Shown here: positions 25,595 to 33,706 of the stretch, piece by piece | Position numbering within the stretch: the stretch's first letter is position 1 | How the letters are laid out: the number at the start of each line of letters is the position of its first letter | Origin: CAZUTK01 sp964623265 | GTDB taxonomy: Bacteria; Electryoneota; B3-LCP | Direction of reading: 5' to 3' | DNA length: 47,011 bases | Assembly: GCA_964623265.1 (NCBI GenBank) | Contig: CAZUTK010000015.1 | Location: 1-47,011, forward strand | Made by a program: the position numbers and the translations under genes | Notes under the pieces: model-generated | Told to the model about the DNA's origin: nothing | The model's input: only the letters and a program-made list of their open reading frames with translations | Databases searched by the model: none

Positions 25595-27826
25595 CTATTT
25601 AATCAGAGTCATCTTGTTGGATTTCGTGAAGTGCGGAGTGGCCAAACGGTAAATGTAGATGCCGGATCCCAGCGAGGAAGCGTCGTAAGACACCTGATAA
25701 TTGCCGGCTTGCAACTCACCCGACAGCACCGTCGCGACGACTTCACCCCGCAGGTTGAAAATCTGCAACGTCACCTGCTCTGTTGCAGGCAGACTGAAGG
25801 GGATAGTCGTCACGGGGTTGAAGGGGTTGGGGTAATTCTGCCCCAGCGAGTAAGTTTCCGGCATTATTTCGGAAGCGATGAGGGGTTGATCGAAATCCGC
25901 GCCGCTGTTGGTCCAATCATGAACCCATGTACCTTCATCACCGGTGCTCAGCTTGGTGTAGGTGAAACTGCTGCTGTCGTACTTGGTGTTGGTGGTGTAT
26001 ATACCCAGATAGCCTCGGTATGTGTAGGTGCCCGGGGATGCGGTCGAAGGCACGGTTTGCGTGCGCTGGCGCGTGATGGTGACGCCGTTGACCAACGTCA
26101 GCGGGACGGGTCCCAGCATCGGACCTTGCCAGCTTCCACCCGGGGTGTACTGCATGATCCAGGCGTTCACGAAAACGGGCGTAGACCCGTTGTTCGTCAG
26201 AGTGACGTTGAAGGAGAAACTGCCGCCGCTCGCCGGGATCTGAATGGGTGGGTTGATCGGCGTCATGGTGATGTCCACATTGGGCGGAGCTCCTCCGGGA
26301 ACGGCGGAAACCGCCGCCAGCGCGTCAATTCTTCCTGCGCCGTAGATATTGTCCTTCCCGGCGGTTCCCCAATCCAGCGCCGTCTGTTCCAGATATTGGT
26401 CAATCTGCGCGGGAGTCAAATTGGGGTTCTTCTGCAGCATCAATGCCATCGTGCCCGCCACGTGCGGTGTAGACATAGATGTACCGGACCACCCGTCCGA
26501 GTAGCCGTAGTTATTCAGGAACCAGCAGGATTTGATGTTCTCGCCCGGCGCGCTGACATCCGGGTCTATCAACCCCATTCCCGGATTGTAGGCGTAATCG
26601 TACCAAGGGCTCACGCTCGACCAGGTGACCGGTCCGCGACTGGTGAAGCTGGCGTAGACATGAGAGCTGTTCGTAGCGCCGACGGTGACCACGCAGGAGA
26701 GCCCTCCGGTCAGCGTCTGATAAGGGCTCAGCCAGGGCGGCGGCACGTCGCCGGGGGTGCGCACGTTGCCGGGGATGGGATAAAAGAAGAGGCTGTTGCC
26801 TTCATTGCCGGCGGCGATGGCGCCGATCACGCCGGCTGCCAGGGCGTTATTGCAGGCGGTGCGGAACTGCGCCCGCTGCGAGGTCGTCTGCCAGCCCAGA
26901 GACATACTGAAGATATCCGCGTTGTTCGCCACGGCGAAGTTGATGGCGGAAATCACCGGACCTTCGCTGCCCGATCCATTGCCGGACAACACTTTCAGCG
27001 CCATGATGGTGGCGTTGGGAGCCACGCCGCATTGCGATCCCGCCGTGCCGTCGGAAGCAACGGATCCGGCGGTATGCGTGCCGTGTCCGCCTTGTGTGGC
27101 GCTGCCGTCGTCCATCGGATCGTTGTCATTGTTATAAAAATCCCAGCCGTGATGCGGATATTGCGTGCCGCCGTTCCACATATGATCGGCTAAATCTGCG
27201 TGGTTGTAATTGACGCCGGTGTCAATCATGGCGACGATGACGCCGGTGCCGTTGTAGCCCAGATTCCAGACGGCGGGGGCGTTGATGTCCTGCACGCCCC
27301 AGGCGATTTCGTCCAGTTCATCCGTCTCATTCAGCCCGTTGACGGGTGCGCTGATATCGGCAGGGGTGGGACGTTCATACAAGAGCATATAACGCTCAGG
27401 GTCGTACGTAACCACGTCAACTTCCGGAAAGCGGTCCAAATCGCGGATGACATCCGGAGTGGCTTTGCAGTGCACCAAATTGACGATAAAGACCGATTGC
27501 AGACGCTGAACTTTTCCCATTGCTTGCCGGCTCTCCAGAAAACTTAAAACGTCGCGCTGACTGGTCTGCGCGATGTCCTGCAGATACTGGATGACGTATT
27601 CACGCCTCGCCTGTTTGCTCCAACCTTCGGTCACTCTCATCAAATCCTGATAATCCGCCTGTTCCTGCATGGTGACCATGATGGGAATCAGTTCATCCGA
27701 GTGGCTGATTGCCAGTTTCGCCGTTAATTCGGGGTGCAGTGTGCCCGCGGCGGAAAAGCCGGCCGTCACCGCCAGAATGAGCAGGATAAATCCGAGAGTA
27801 AATCCCCTCTTGACTGACTCGCGCAT
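25595..27826 (-). CDS. secreted subtilisin-family (S8) protease with type IX sorting domain
   Basis: The 743-residue protein is read from the ATG at 27826, which has AGGAGG 6 bases upstream; the frame stays open upstream but lacks a leader there. Parts in order are a signal peptide (1-27), a propeptide region (about 30-155), the catalytic domain with Asp202 (IDTGVNYNH), His248 (GHGTHTAG), Asn341 (AAGNEG) and Ser450 (GTSMSTPHVAG), a beta-rich domain (about 505-620), and a C-terminal sorting domain. The sorting domain starts at about residue 660 with LGQNYPNPFNP and has NLRGEVVATVL and GIYIYRL. The last is the T9SS type A signal that sends proteins through the outer membrane. No T9SS machinery gene is in the window. 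A palindrome lies in its leader and a large hairpin after its stop. Confidence 0.95.
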   Translation of the reverse strand: MRESVKRGFTLGFILLILAVTAGFSAAGTLHPELTAKLAISHSDELIPIMVTMQEQADYQDLMRVTEGWSKQARREYVIQYLQDIAQTSQRDVLSFLESRQAMGKVQRLQSVFIVNLVHCKATPDVIRDLDRFPEVDVVTYDPERYMLLYERPTPADISAPVNGLNETDELDEIAWGVQDINAPAVWNLGYNGTGVIVAMIDTGVNYNHADLADHMWNGGTQYPHHGWDFYNNDNDPMDDGSATQGGHGTHTAGSVASDGTAGSQCGVAPNATIMALKVLSGNGSGSEGPVISAINFAVANNADIFSMSLGWQTTSQRAQFRTACNNALAAGVIGAIAAGNEGNSLFFYPIPGNVRTPGDVPPPWLSPYQTLTGGLSCVVTVGATNSSHVYASFTSRGPVTWSSVSPWYDYAYNPGMGLIDPDVSAPGENIKSCWFLNNYGYSDGWSGTSMSTPHVAGTMALMLQKNPNLTPAQIDQYLEQTALDWGTAGKDNIYGAGRIDALAAVSAVPGGAPPNVDITMTPINPPIQIPASGGSFSFNVTLTNNGSTPVFVNAWIMQYTPGGSWQGPMLGPVPLTLVNGVTITRQRTQTVPSTASPGTYTYRGYLGIYTTNTKYDSSSFTYTKLSTGDEGTWVHDWTNSGADFDQPLIASEIMPETYSLGQNYPNPFNPVTTIPFSLPATEQVTLQIFNLRGEVVATVLSGELQAGNYQVSYDASSLGSGIYIYRLATPHFTKSNKMTLIK

Positions 27827-27846
27827 GATGCCTCCTGTGAGTTGAT

Positions 27847-27866
27847 GCCTTTGTTTAAACAAAGGC
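27847..27866. promoter_or_regulatory. perfect 20-bp palindrome in the subtilisin leader
   Basis: GCCTTTGTTTAAACAAAGGC is fully self-complementary, centred on GTTTAAAC. It lies 20 bp upstream of the subtilisin ATG and 7 bp upstream of its Shine-Dalgarno region, inside the inferred leader RNA. It could be the operator of a dimeric repressor, or an RNA hairpin next to the ribosome site. Confidence 0.6.
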
Positions 27867-27910
27867 AATGTGCAGAATTTTGCAGTATGAGCATCAAAAA
27901 ATACGCAGGT

Positions 27911-27939
27911 GAAATAAGATAGTTTGTGATCCGCATCAA
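27911..27939 (-). promoter_or_regulatory. possible promoter of the subtilisin gene
   Basis: On the minus strand TTGATG (27934-27939) and TATTTC (27911-27916) are 17 bp apart in the 295-bp divergent gap. This would give a leader of about 78 bases that contains the 20-bp palindrome. The match to -10 is weak. Apart from these and a Shine-Dalgarno site at each end, I see nothing else in the gap. Confidence 0.3.
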
Positions 27940-28121
27940 CAAGATGATGAATGCAAATTCCATGCATCCATATCAAGTTTCCGCAATTTCCGCGTTTTTT
28001 TCGGTGCAGAGGCAAATGGCATACTTATCGCACTATAAATACTAAGAATCACAGTTTGTTTTCAATAGAGAGGTTGTCCATTGTAGAACCAGTAAGACCG
28101 ACCCAATGTGGAGGAGATGCA

Positions 28122-28531
28122 ATGTCGCAGTTCGTACATCTGCAACCTCCGGGCGAATTCACCGCGCTGATGGGCGCTTATTCGCACGGAATCAAGATCC
28201 CGCTGCCCGGCGCGGATCTGATTTATCTGATGGGCAGAAAGCCATGGATGCCAATCATAATGTGGTGGCTCCAGGCGATCCCGCCCGACAGACGGAATAC
28301 GTCTTTGAGAATATCCGCAGGATTTTAGCCGAAGCCGGCGCCGGAATCGAAGATATCATAAAGGTGTAAATCTTCGTGACGGATATGCAGAATTTTCCGA
28401 AAATCTCCGCCATCCGCAATCGCTATTTCGAGATGACGCGACCGGTTTCTGTCATGGTTGAAGTCAGCCGCCTGGCGAAAGAAGGCTGCCTGGTGGAAAT
28501 TGCGGCGACGGCGGTGAAGCTGCATTCATGA
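28122..28531 (+). pseudogene. RidA (YjgF) family imine deaminase, broken
   Basis: From the ATG at 28122 (after GGAGGAG) the frame gives the RidA start YSHGIKIP and LIYLMG. It then shifts frame at the GGG run 28232-28234. Adding one base continues GQKAMDANHNVVAPGD, VFENIRRILAEAGAGIEDIIKV. There an in-frame TAA (28367-28369) stands where a family codon belongs, followed by IFVTDMQNF and VEVSRLAKEGCLVEIAATAV to the true stop at 28529-28531. RidA proteins hydrolyse reactive enamines and imines from PLP enzymes. Two separate lesions make sequencing error for both less likely, so I call it a pseudogene. It is the first of three broken genes in a row. Confidence 0.85.
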
Positions 28532-28615
28532 AATCGCGGCGGCCGCTTTCGAGAATTATTGCGGATCTTGGCCGTCGCCTTATTGATAGCCGGGAAAGAA
28601 CGGGGATCTCATCCT

Positions 28616-29203
28616 ATGCGAAGTCATGAGAAGCGCCACTCTCTGCTGCTGCAGCGCCCCTATATCATTTCCCTGATTGAAGGCGATCCTCCCGCCGCTC
28701 TCGAATCGGCGCAATACGTCCGGATGGAAGTTCGACATTGCGGCATTTGCGGCACCGATCTGGCGTTTTATCGGGGGCGCAAGGAGGCTTCCTATCCGCG
28801 CACGCTGGGCCGCGAATACTGGAGGATAATAGCCGCCGTTGGGGAGCAGGTGATCGGCTGGAAGGCTGGGGATCGAGTCGCAGTGGACCTCAATTACCGC
28901 TGTGGGACCTGCGACTTTTGTCGCTCCGGCGCTTCGCAAAGGCGGTCGCATCGAGGTGTTGAGCCGTTACTCGGAGAGGAATTTGGCTTGCCTTTCCGAA
29001 GATCTGGCGCGAAAGGAGTGTTCCCTCAGTTTTTCGCATTTGAACGGCGACGGAGCAGCGTTTCTGCAAGCTGCGGATCTACTTGCTGCAATGCATCAGC
29101 AAATTTTCCGCAACTTGTGGATGTACGGCCTCTGTCGAATGCAGAGGAAGTCTTCGAGAATATTGAAAGTTCGCCGTTTAATAAAACGGTCCTGGAAATC
29201 TGA
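28616..29203 (+). pseudogene. zinc alcohol dehydrogenase (MDR family) remnant with core deletion
   Basis: The N-terminal part has the catalytic zinc loop HCGICGTDL, YPRTLGRE, WKAGDRVAV and the start of the structural zinc site CGTCDFC. At about 28935 it jumps directly to the family's C-terminal part in another frame (KGGRIEVLSRYSER, LARKECSLSFSH, AADLLA). The Rossmann NAD(P) domain between them, normally 100 or more residues, is missing. A further one-base shift at an A/T run near 29100 leads to PLSNAEEVFENIESSPFNK and the stop. The deletion cannot be a base-calling error, so this is a real remnant. It would have encoded an NAD(P)-dependent alcohol or sorbitol-type dehydrogenase. Confidence 0.85.
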
Positions 29204-29232
29204 CGGGATGCCGACTTCATCCGGGGGATGCT

Positions 29233-29328
29233 ATGAACTCAGATCTGAAGCAATGGACTCCATTTTTGATTGCAGGACCTTGCGCGCTGGAATCACGGGA
29301 GAACTGCGCACGCATCGCCGCCTCCTGA
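29233..29328 (+). pseudogene. N-terminal stub of a KdsA/DAHP-synthase-like enzyme
   Basis: A 31-codon frame starts at ATG 29233 (after GGGGGA) and reads WTPFLIAGPCALESRENCAR before a TGA at 29326-29328. The IAGPC-x-x-ES motif is the N-terminal phosphoenolpyruvate-site strand of the KDO-8-phosphate and DAHP synthase superfamily. Whole enzymes have 260-350 residues; nothing that continues the fold was found downstream. It is probably a truncated gene, third in the row of broken genes. With so short a match the exact family is uncertain. Confidence 0.6.
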
Positions 29329-29485
29329 AACCGCCCTCTGCGATTCGGTGGTTTCTTACCCTCTCCACTCCCTGAGAACGTTGGTCAGGAACTTCGTGGA
29401 ATTGCGATTGTTCCAATCCATACCGGCATGAGTCCGCTTGCCCCGCTCCAATGCCTGCAAGCAACGGTAAAATTGCGAAGCCCCT
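29329..29485. other. degraded spacer, no recognisable gene
   Basis: The stretch between the stub and the aminotransferase has no plus-strand frame of note. On the minus strand a frame ending at 29356 contains CLQALERGKRTHAG and NSTKFLTNVLREWR, which look protein-like but match no family I can name. It may be the remnant of another gene. Confidence 0.3.
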
Positions 29486-30565
29486 ATGGTGAATTTTTCC
29501 CCTTCTTCCGCCGACGCCCGGGAGCTCTGGCATGAACATCTGGACAAGCCTTATCTTTACCCGCGCACGGCTGAGTTTTGCGATTTGGTTCGCTCCATAT
29601 CCGCGGATTTGAAGGAGCTCTGCGAATCGCGAGGCAGAGTCCTGATGCTCACCGCCGCCGGCACGACGGCTCTGGAATGCGCTCTCGCCTCCCTGCCGCG
29701 GGATCATCGAATTCTCGTCCTGCGCAACGGTCACTTCAGCGACCGGTTGTATGAGATTGCGCGCAGGCACTTCCGCTCTGTGCACCACTTTGATCTACCC
29801 TTCGGTGAAGCTTTTCGCGAAGAATATGCAGATGCATTTTCCGCAGAGATCAAAAAGAGGAAAGCAGAAGCCGTCGTCTTGACCCATCTGGAGACATCTT
29901 CCACCGTGGTCAATGATGTGGGGCTGGCTGCGAAGATCGCGCGTTTAGAAGGGGCGATCACGATTGTGGACGGTGTCTCCTCAATCGGCGCGGTGGATTG
30001 CAGATTGGAAGACTGGGGGGTGAACTGCTTTGTGGCGGCGAGCTATAAAGCTCTGCTGACGCCGGCGGGATTGAATTTCATTCTAGCGGACGAATCCTAT
30101 CTGAATCTGGCGCGCAGCGACTGGTCTTACGCCTTCGATATGCACCGTCTGGTGAAAGCCGCGGATGAGAATCGCTTTTTATGGAGTCCGAACGTATTGA
30201 ATCTGTACTGCCTGCAAGCCAGCTTGGAGGCCATTTTGCGCGAGGGGAAGTCGAGTTATTACCGGCGGCTGGCGCAGAATGCTCAAGGATTTCGAGAGCG
30301 GATCGCACAATCGGGGCTGCGCGTCTTCGGGGATCCGCGATCTCTTTCACCCTGCTTCACGGCAATTCAGCTCGACGATCACCGTGCGGATCTCTGGCTG
30401 CAAACGCTGCGTCATGACTTCGATATCGTCATCGGGAAAGGGATTGGAGAAGATGCCAATCGGATCTTGAGGATCGGTCATTATCCGCATCGAACGAAGC
30501 AGGATCTGGATTTTCTGGCGAAGGCATTGTCCTTGACGGGGAAGAAGCTAATGAATAGCATATGA
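29486..30565 (+). CDS. class V aminotransferase (PLP-dependent)
   Basis: The 359-residue protein follows the alanine-glyoxylate/2-aminoethylphosphonate transaminase pattern. It opens with NFSP in place of the usual TPGP, has TAAGTTALE at about 56-64 (phosphate-binding loop), VDGVSSIGA with Asp162 (pyridine-N contact), and SYKALLTPAGL with the PLP Lys188. It is near full length, and all key PLP residues are in place. The ATG at 29486 has no good Shine-Dalgarno site, and the DNA before it is degraded, so promoter or first codons may be lost. The substrate is unknown; broken neighbours (RidA, alcohol dehydrogenase, KdsA-like stub) suggest a former sugar- or amino-acid-modifying operon. RidA commonly works next to PLP enzymes. 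Confidence 0.85.
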   Translation: MVNFSPSSADARELWHEHLDKPYLYPRTAEFCDLVRSISADLKELCESRGRVLMLTAAGTTALECALASLPRDHRILVLRNGHFSDRLYEIARRHFRSVHHFDLPFGEAFREEYADAFSAEIKKRKAEAVVLTHLETSSTVVNDVGLAAKIARLEGAITIVDGVSSIGAVDCRLEDWGVNCFVAASYKALLTPAGLNFILADESYLNLARSDWSYAFDMHRLVKAADENRFLWSPNVLNLYCLQASLEAILREGKSSYYRRLAQNAQGFRERIAQSGLRVFGDPRSLSPCFTAIQLDDHRADLWLQTLRHDFDIVIGKGIGEDANRILRIGHYPHRTKQDLDFLAKALSLTGKKLMNSI

Positions 30566-30573
30566 GAAATCCG

Positions 30574-30602
30574 TTGCATCGAAGCAGAAATTTTCTTATA
30601 TT
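30574..30602 (+). promoter_or_regulatory. promoter of the Fur-family gene
   Basis: TTGCAT (30574-30579) and TATATT (30597-30602) have a 17-bp spacer. The -10 box ends 24 bp before the ATG of the Fur-family regulator. The same -35 and -10 hexamers with the same spacing occur in front of gatD. Confidence 0.6.
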
Positions 30603-30626
30603 TCAATTCTGAATCATTTCGGCGGT

Positions 30627-31082
30627 ATGCCTTCCATGGATTTGGAAGAACTAAAATTTATTGAATTCTTGCGTCACACCGGTCAGAAAGTCACCGGTTC
30701 AAGGCGGAAAATCCTGGAAGAGGTGTATCGCCGCCACGATCACTTCGATGCGGAAGAATTGTATCTGAGGTTGAAGGAGCGTAAGTCCGGCGTTTCCCGC
30801 GCCACGGTCTATCGCACCCTGAACCTCTTGACCAGCTGCGGGCTGGTGCGGAAAATGGAGCTGGGGGAATCCAGGAGTATGTATGAGCATGTCCTGGGTC
30901 ATCCCCATCACGATCATCTGGTCTGCATCTCTTGCGGGAAAATCTACGAATTCAATCATCCGCTCATCGAAGAAATGCAGAAAGACATCTGTCGGCAGCA
31001 CGATTTCGAGATGCTGACACACAATCAGCAAATCTACGGACGTTGCCGCGCGTGCCGGGATACTGGAACGAGAGATACTTGA
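30627..31082 (+). CDS. Fur-family metalloregulator
   Basis: The 151-residue protein has an N-terminal winged helix with recognition helix SRATVYRTLNLL at about 57-68. The dimer domain has HPHHDHLVCISCGKI (His92-Cys103), the metal-sensing site and the first structural zinc pair. The second pair is CRAC at Cys140 and Cys143. All ligands for a structural zinc and a sensing site are present. Family members respond to Fe2+, Zn2+, Mn2+ or peroxide; the sequence does not separate Fur, Zur and PerR. Targets might include the iron-protein cluster at 1.0-1.8 kb or the CDF exporter, but no Fur box was identified there. ATG codons at 30627 and 30636 are both possible starts. Confidence 0.93.
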   Translation: MPSMDLEELKFIEFLRHTGQKVTGSRRKILEEVYRRHDHFDAEELYLRLKERKSGVSRATVYRTLNLLTSCGLVRKMELGESRSMYEHVLGHPHHDHLVCISCGKIYEFNHPLIEEMQKDICRQHDFEMLTHNQQIYGRCRACRDTGTRDT

Positions 31083-31144
31083 ATATCATCTTATCTCTTT
31101 GCGTTCCCAGTAATTCTTGATATCATTCCTGAAACCCCATCGGC

Positions 31145-31987
31145 ATGACCTTTCTGGAAAAACTGCAATCCACCATCGGCTTCACTAAGCCGGGTTTGTG
31201 CGTAGGACTGGATCCGGATCCCAGCCGTCTTCCCCGCCTCTACCGCCCCGACCTCTCCGGGATTTCCGATTTTTTGCAGGAAGTGATCCGCCAGAGCGCC
31301 CCGTTTGCAGCCGCCTATAAAGTCAATACTGCGTTTTACGAAGCACTGGGCTCGAAAGGCTGGCGTCTCTTGGAAGAGATCGCCGAAATTCTCCCCGAGA
31401 ATTCCATCCGCATCGCCGACGCCAAGCGCGGCGACATCGGCAACACGGCACAGCGCTATGCGGAAGCGTTCCTGCAGCGCCTGCCCTTCGATGCCGTCAC
31501 CCTGAATCCCTATTTGGGCGGTGATTCTCTTCAACCCTATCTGAACAATCCGGAAAAGGGGGGATTTGTACTGGCGCTGACCACCAATCCCGGATCTAAA
31601 GATTTGCAGTATTTTTCCGATGGGAAAGAGAGAGTCTATCAACGAGTGTTGAAGATGATCCCTTGCTGGGCTCCGAACGGGAATTTAGGTGCGGTGGTGG
31701 GGGCGACGCATCCGGAGGAGCTGCTCGAAATCCGCGAAGCATTTCCATCCTTACCCCTCTTAATTCCCGGTGTAGGAGCGCAGGGGGGGGATCTGCAAGC
31801 CATCGCGAAGATGCCTTTCAGCCAGCGGCACGGATGCGTGCTGGTGAATGTATCGCGGGCGATCCTCTACGCAGATGATAATCGTCAATTTCCGGATAAT
31901 ATTCGAACCGCTTGCGAGCAATATGTGAAATCTCTCCAGAGAGATTCAGATCCGGTTCGCCGGGGACCCGTTGATTCGATCCGCTGA
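31145..31987 (+). CDS. pyrF: orotidine 5'-phosphate decarboxylase
   Basis: The 280-residue protein belongs to the longer (type 2) OMP decarboxylases. It has CVGLDPDPSRLP near the start, YKVNTAFYEALG, and the catalytic DAKRGDIGNTA with Asp92, Lys94 and Asp97. LLIPGVGAQGGD is the phosphate-binding loop. It makes UMP, the last step of pyrimidine synthesis. The end overlaps the first possible start of pyrE, and the likely pyrE ATG is 82 bp downstream, so the two pyrimidine genes form one unit. A weak promoter candidate (TTGCGT at 31099, 16 bp, TATCAT) precedes it. Confidence 0.95.
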   Translation: MTFLEKLQSTIGFTKPGLCVGLDPDPSRLPRLYRPDLSGISDFLQEVIRQSAPFAAAYKVNTAFYEALGSKGWRLLEEIAEILPENSIRIADAKRGDIGNTAQRYAEAFLQRLPFDAVTLNPYLGGDSLQPYLNNPEKGGFVLALTTNPGSKDLQYFSDGKERVYQRVLKMIPCWAPNGNLGAVVGATHPEELLEIREAFPSLPLLIPGVGAQGGDLQAIAKMPFSQRHGCVLVNVSRAILYADDNRQFPDNIRTACEQYVKSLQRDSDPVRRGPVDSIR

Positions 31988-32069
31988 GAACCCGAGCGGC
32001 AGAATGATTATTCCGTCAGAAATTGAGAAAACTACCATCGGCATAGAGATTGCAATAATATCTAATCGA

Positions 32070-32663
32070 ATGAATGCGAAAATCTCACCGGAGCGCGTCC
32101 GGGAACTGCTGCGAGCATGCGGTGCTTACCAGGAGGGGCATTTCGAACTGCGTTCCGGGCGGCACAGCGGTGGGTATGTGGAGAAGTTCCGTCTGCTGGA
32201 ACGCCCCGAAATCGCTTCGGAACTCTGCGCAGCCATGGCGGAAGCGTTCCGGGATCAGAATATAGAGCGCGTGGTAGGACCGGCGCTGGGTGGCGTCATC
32301 ATCGCCTACGAAGTCGCACGGGCACTGGGGGTTCCGTGCGCTTTCGCGGAACGAGTGGAGGATTGCCTTGAGTTTCGGCGCGGGTTTGTGTTCCATCCAG
32401 GCGAAAGAGTGCTGGTGGTGGAAGACATCGTCACGACCGGCGGTTCCGCCCTGCAGGTGGTGGAAGCGGCTCGGCGCGCCGGAGCGCATCCGGTCGGCGC
32501 CGCCGTCTTGGTGAATCGATCCGGCAAACCGCTGGACTTGACTGTGCCGGCTGTGGCTCTGCTGGAATTGAATATCGAGAGTTTTCCCCCCGAGGCTTGT
32601 CCGCTCTGCCGCCAAGGAGTTCCGTTAGTAGCCCCCGGCAGCAAGGGGACGCAAAAAAGGTAA
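32070..32663 (+). CDS. pyrE: orotate phosphoribosyltransferase
   Basis: The protein has 197 residues from the ATG at 32070 (MNAKISPERV). It has LRSGRHSGGYVEK (orotate and phosphate contacts), GPALGGVIIAYEVA and the PRPP motif VLVVEDIVTTGGSA at 114-127. It joins orotate to PRPP to give OMP, the substrate of the upstream PyrF. Two earlier in-frame ATGs (31971, 32004) would add a leader unlike the family and overlap pyrF, so they are less likely. The C-terminus has CPLCRQG, which is common in this branch. A hairpin follows at 32669. Confidence 0.94.
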   Translation: MNAKISPERVRELLRACGAYQEGHFELRSGRHSGGYVEKFRLLERPEIASELCAAMAEAFRDQNIERVVGPALGGVIIAYEVARALGVPCAFAERVEDCLEFRRGFVFHPGERVLVVEDIVTTGGSALQVVEAARRAGAHPVGAAVLVNRSGKPLDLTVPAVALLELNIESFPPEACPLCRQGVPLVAPGSKGTQKR

Positions 32664-32668
32664 GTTCA

Positions 32669-32705
32669 GGAGCTGTGCCGAATCCTTGAGTTCGGCGACA
32701 ACTCC
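32669..32705 (+). terminator. imperfect hairpin after pyrE
   Basis: GGAG-C-TGT-GCCGAA pairs with TTCGGC-GACA-A-CTCC with one mismatch and one bulge, with an 8-base loop and TTT after it. It lies 5 bp past the pyrE stop and 20 bp before the next gene, so it may be a weak terminator or attenuator. Confidence 0.4.
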
Positions 32706-32725
32706 TTTCATCACAGGAATTTTGT

Positions 32726-33499
32726 ATGAAGTTCTGCATCATCGCTTCCGGTTCGGAAGGTAACTGCACGCTGATAGAGGATTCGAAGGGATGCGCGGTG
32801 CTGGTGGATGCGGGTCTCTCCATGCGCCGCATATCAGCCGGTTTGGAAGAACTTGGGAAGGATTTTTCCTGCATCTGTGCGCTGCTGATCTCCCATGAGC
32901 ATGCGGATCACCTACGCGGCGCAGCCGTCCTGACGCGCCGTTTGGATCTGCCGATTTACGCCAGCGCTGGAACTCTGGCGCTCGTGAAGCGGTTTTTTCC
33001 GCCGATGACGCGGATGGTAGCTCTGAACGGCCAACGCCTCGCCTTCGGTGACCTGTGCATCGAAGCCTTTCGAGTCAGCCACGATGCGTCGGAAGCGCTC
33101 GGGTTTATCATAACCGAAGGCGAACGTCGTCTGGCGATCGCCACCGACCTCGGGCACATTGATGAGGCCACGCTCGAACAGCTCCGCGGCAGCGATTCCA
33201 TTGTTCTCGAAGCCAACCATGACTTGGAAATGCTGTTGAAAGGACCCTATCCCTGGGATTTAAAACAGCGGATCCGCAGCTCGCTGGGACACCTGTCCAA
33301 CGATCAGGCGGCGGAAGCTCTTTTGCAGGTCGCCGCGCCACGTTTGAAACGCGTCATCCTGGCTCACCTCAGCCAGGAAAACAATCATCCCGATCTGGCG
33401 TTGACCCGAGTTAGCGATGCGCTGCGCAAAGCGGGACATAACCACATCGAAGTAATCGTCGCGGACCAGCACAAGCCGACCTGCCTCTACGAGCTTTAA
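32726..33499 (+). CDS. WalJ/YycJ-type metallo-beta-lactamase-fold hydrolase
   Basis: The 257-residue protein starts with ASGSEGNCTLIE, the usual opening of the YycJ branch. The metal motif SHEHADH gives His57, His59, Asp61 and His62. Later motifs are VSHDA, ATDLGHID, EANHD and ILAHLSQENN. These are the residues for a two-metal site. YycJ/WalJ proteins are thought to be exonucleases or phosphodiesterases linked to cell-wall or DNA maintenance. The gene is followed by a strong terminator. Confidence 0.92.
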   Translation: MKFCIIASGSEGNCTLIEDSKGCAVLVDAGLSMRRISAGLEELGKDFSCICALLISHEHADHLRGAAVLTRRLDLPIYASAGTLALVKRFFPPMTRMVALNGQRLAFGDLCIEAFRVSHDASEALGFIITEGERRLAIATDLGHIDEATLEQLRGSDSIVLEANHDLEMLLKGPYPWDLKQRIRSSLGHLSNDQAAEALLQVAAPRLKRVILAHLSQENNHPDLALTRVSDALRKAGHNHIEVIVADQHKPTCLYEL

Positions 33500-33519
33500 T
33501 CAGGTGAAGTTGAATTTTA

Positions 33520-33551
33520 CGCCCCGTCAGAAAACGGGGCGAATTTGTTTT
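33520..33551 (+). terminator. rho-independent terminator after the WalJ/YycJ-type gene
   Basis: CGCCCCGT (33520-33527) pairs perfectly with ACGGGGCG (33534-33541) around a 6-base loop, followed by AATTTGTTTT. It lies 20 bp past the stop. Confidence 0.85.
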
Positions 33552-33584
33552 CGAAGACCCCGCGCGCACCAGCGCAAAAAGGAC

Positions 33585-33613
33585 TTGATTCCAAAAGCGG
33601 AATATATTATTTT
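33585..33613 (+). promoter_or_regulatory. possible promoter of the PPOX-family gene
   Basis: TTGATT (33585-33590), 17 bp, TATTTT (33608-33613), in an AT-rich stretch just after the terminator. The leader would be about 85 bases. Confidence 0.4.
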
Positions 33614-33706
33614 ATGACATTCACAACGGGTGAGCCTGCAATTAATTCGCGCAAACGGCGCGCCAGAGATCGGAATCTGCATATTCATCTTCGGTGAGAA
33701 AGGCAA

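Noticed and set aside
25415..27193. 592-codon open frame on plus, opposite the subtilisin gene
   Set aside because: It is antisense to a protease with a full catalytic triad; its translation is rich in Arg, Gly and Val and has no motif.
28122..29485. Mobile-element insertion as the cause of the broken genes
   Set aside because: No transposase, terminal inverted repeats or target duplications were seen.
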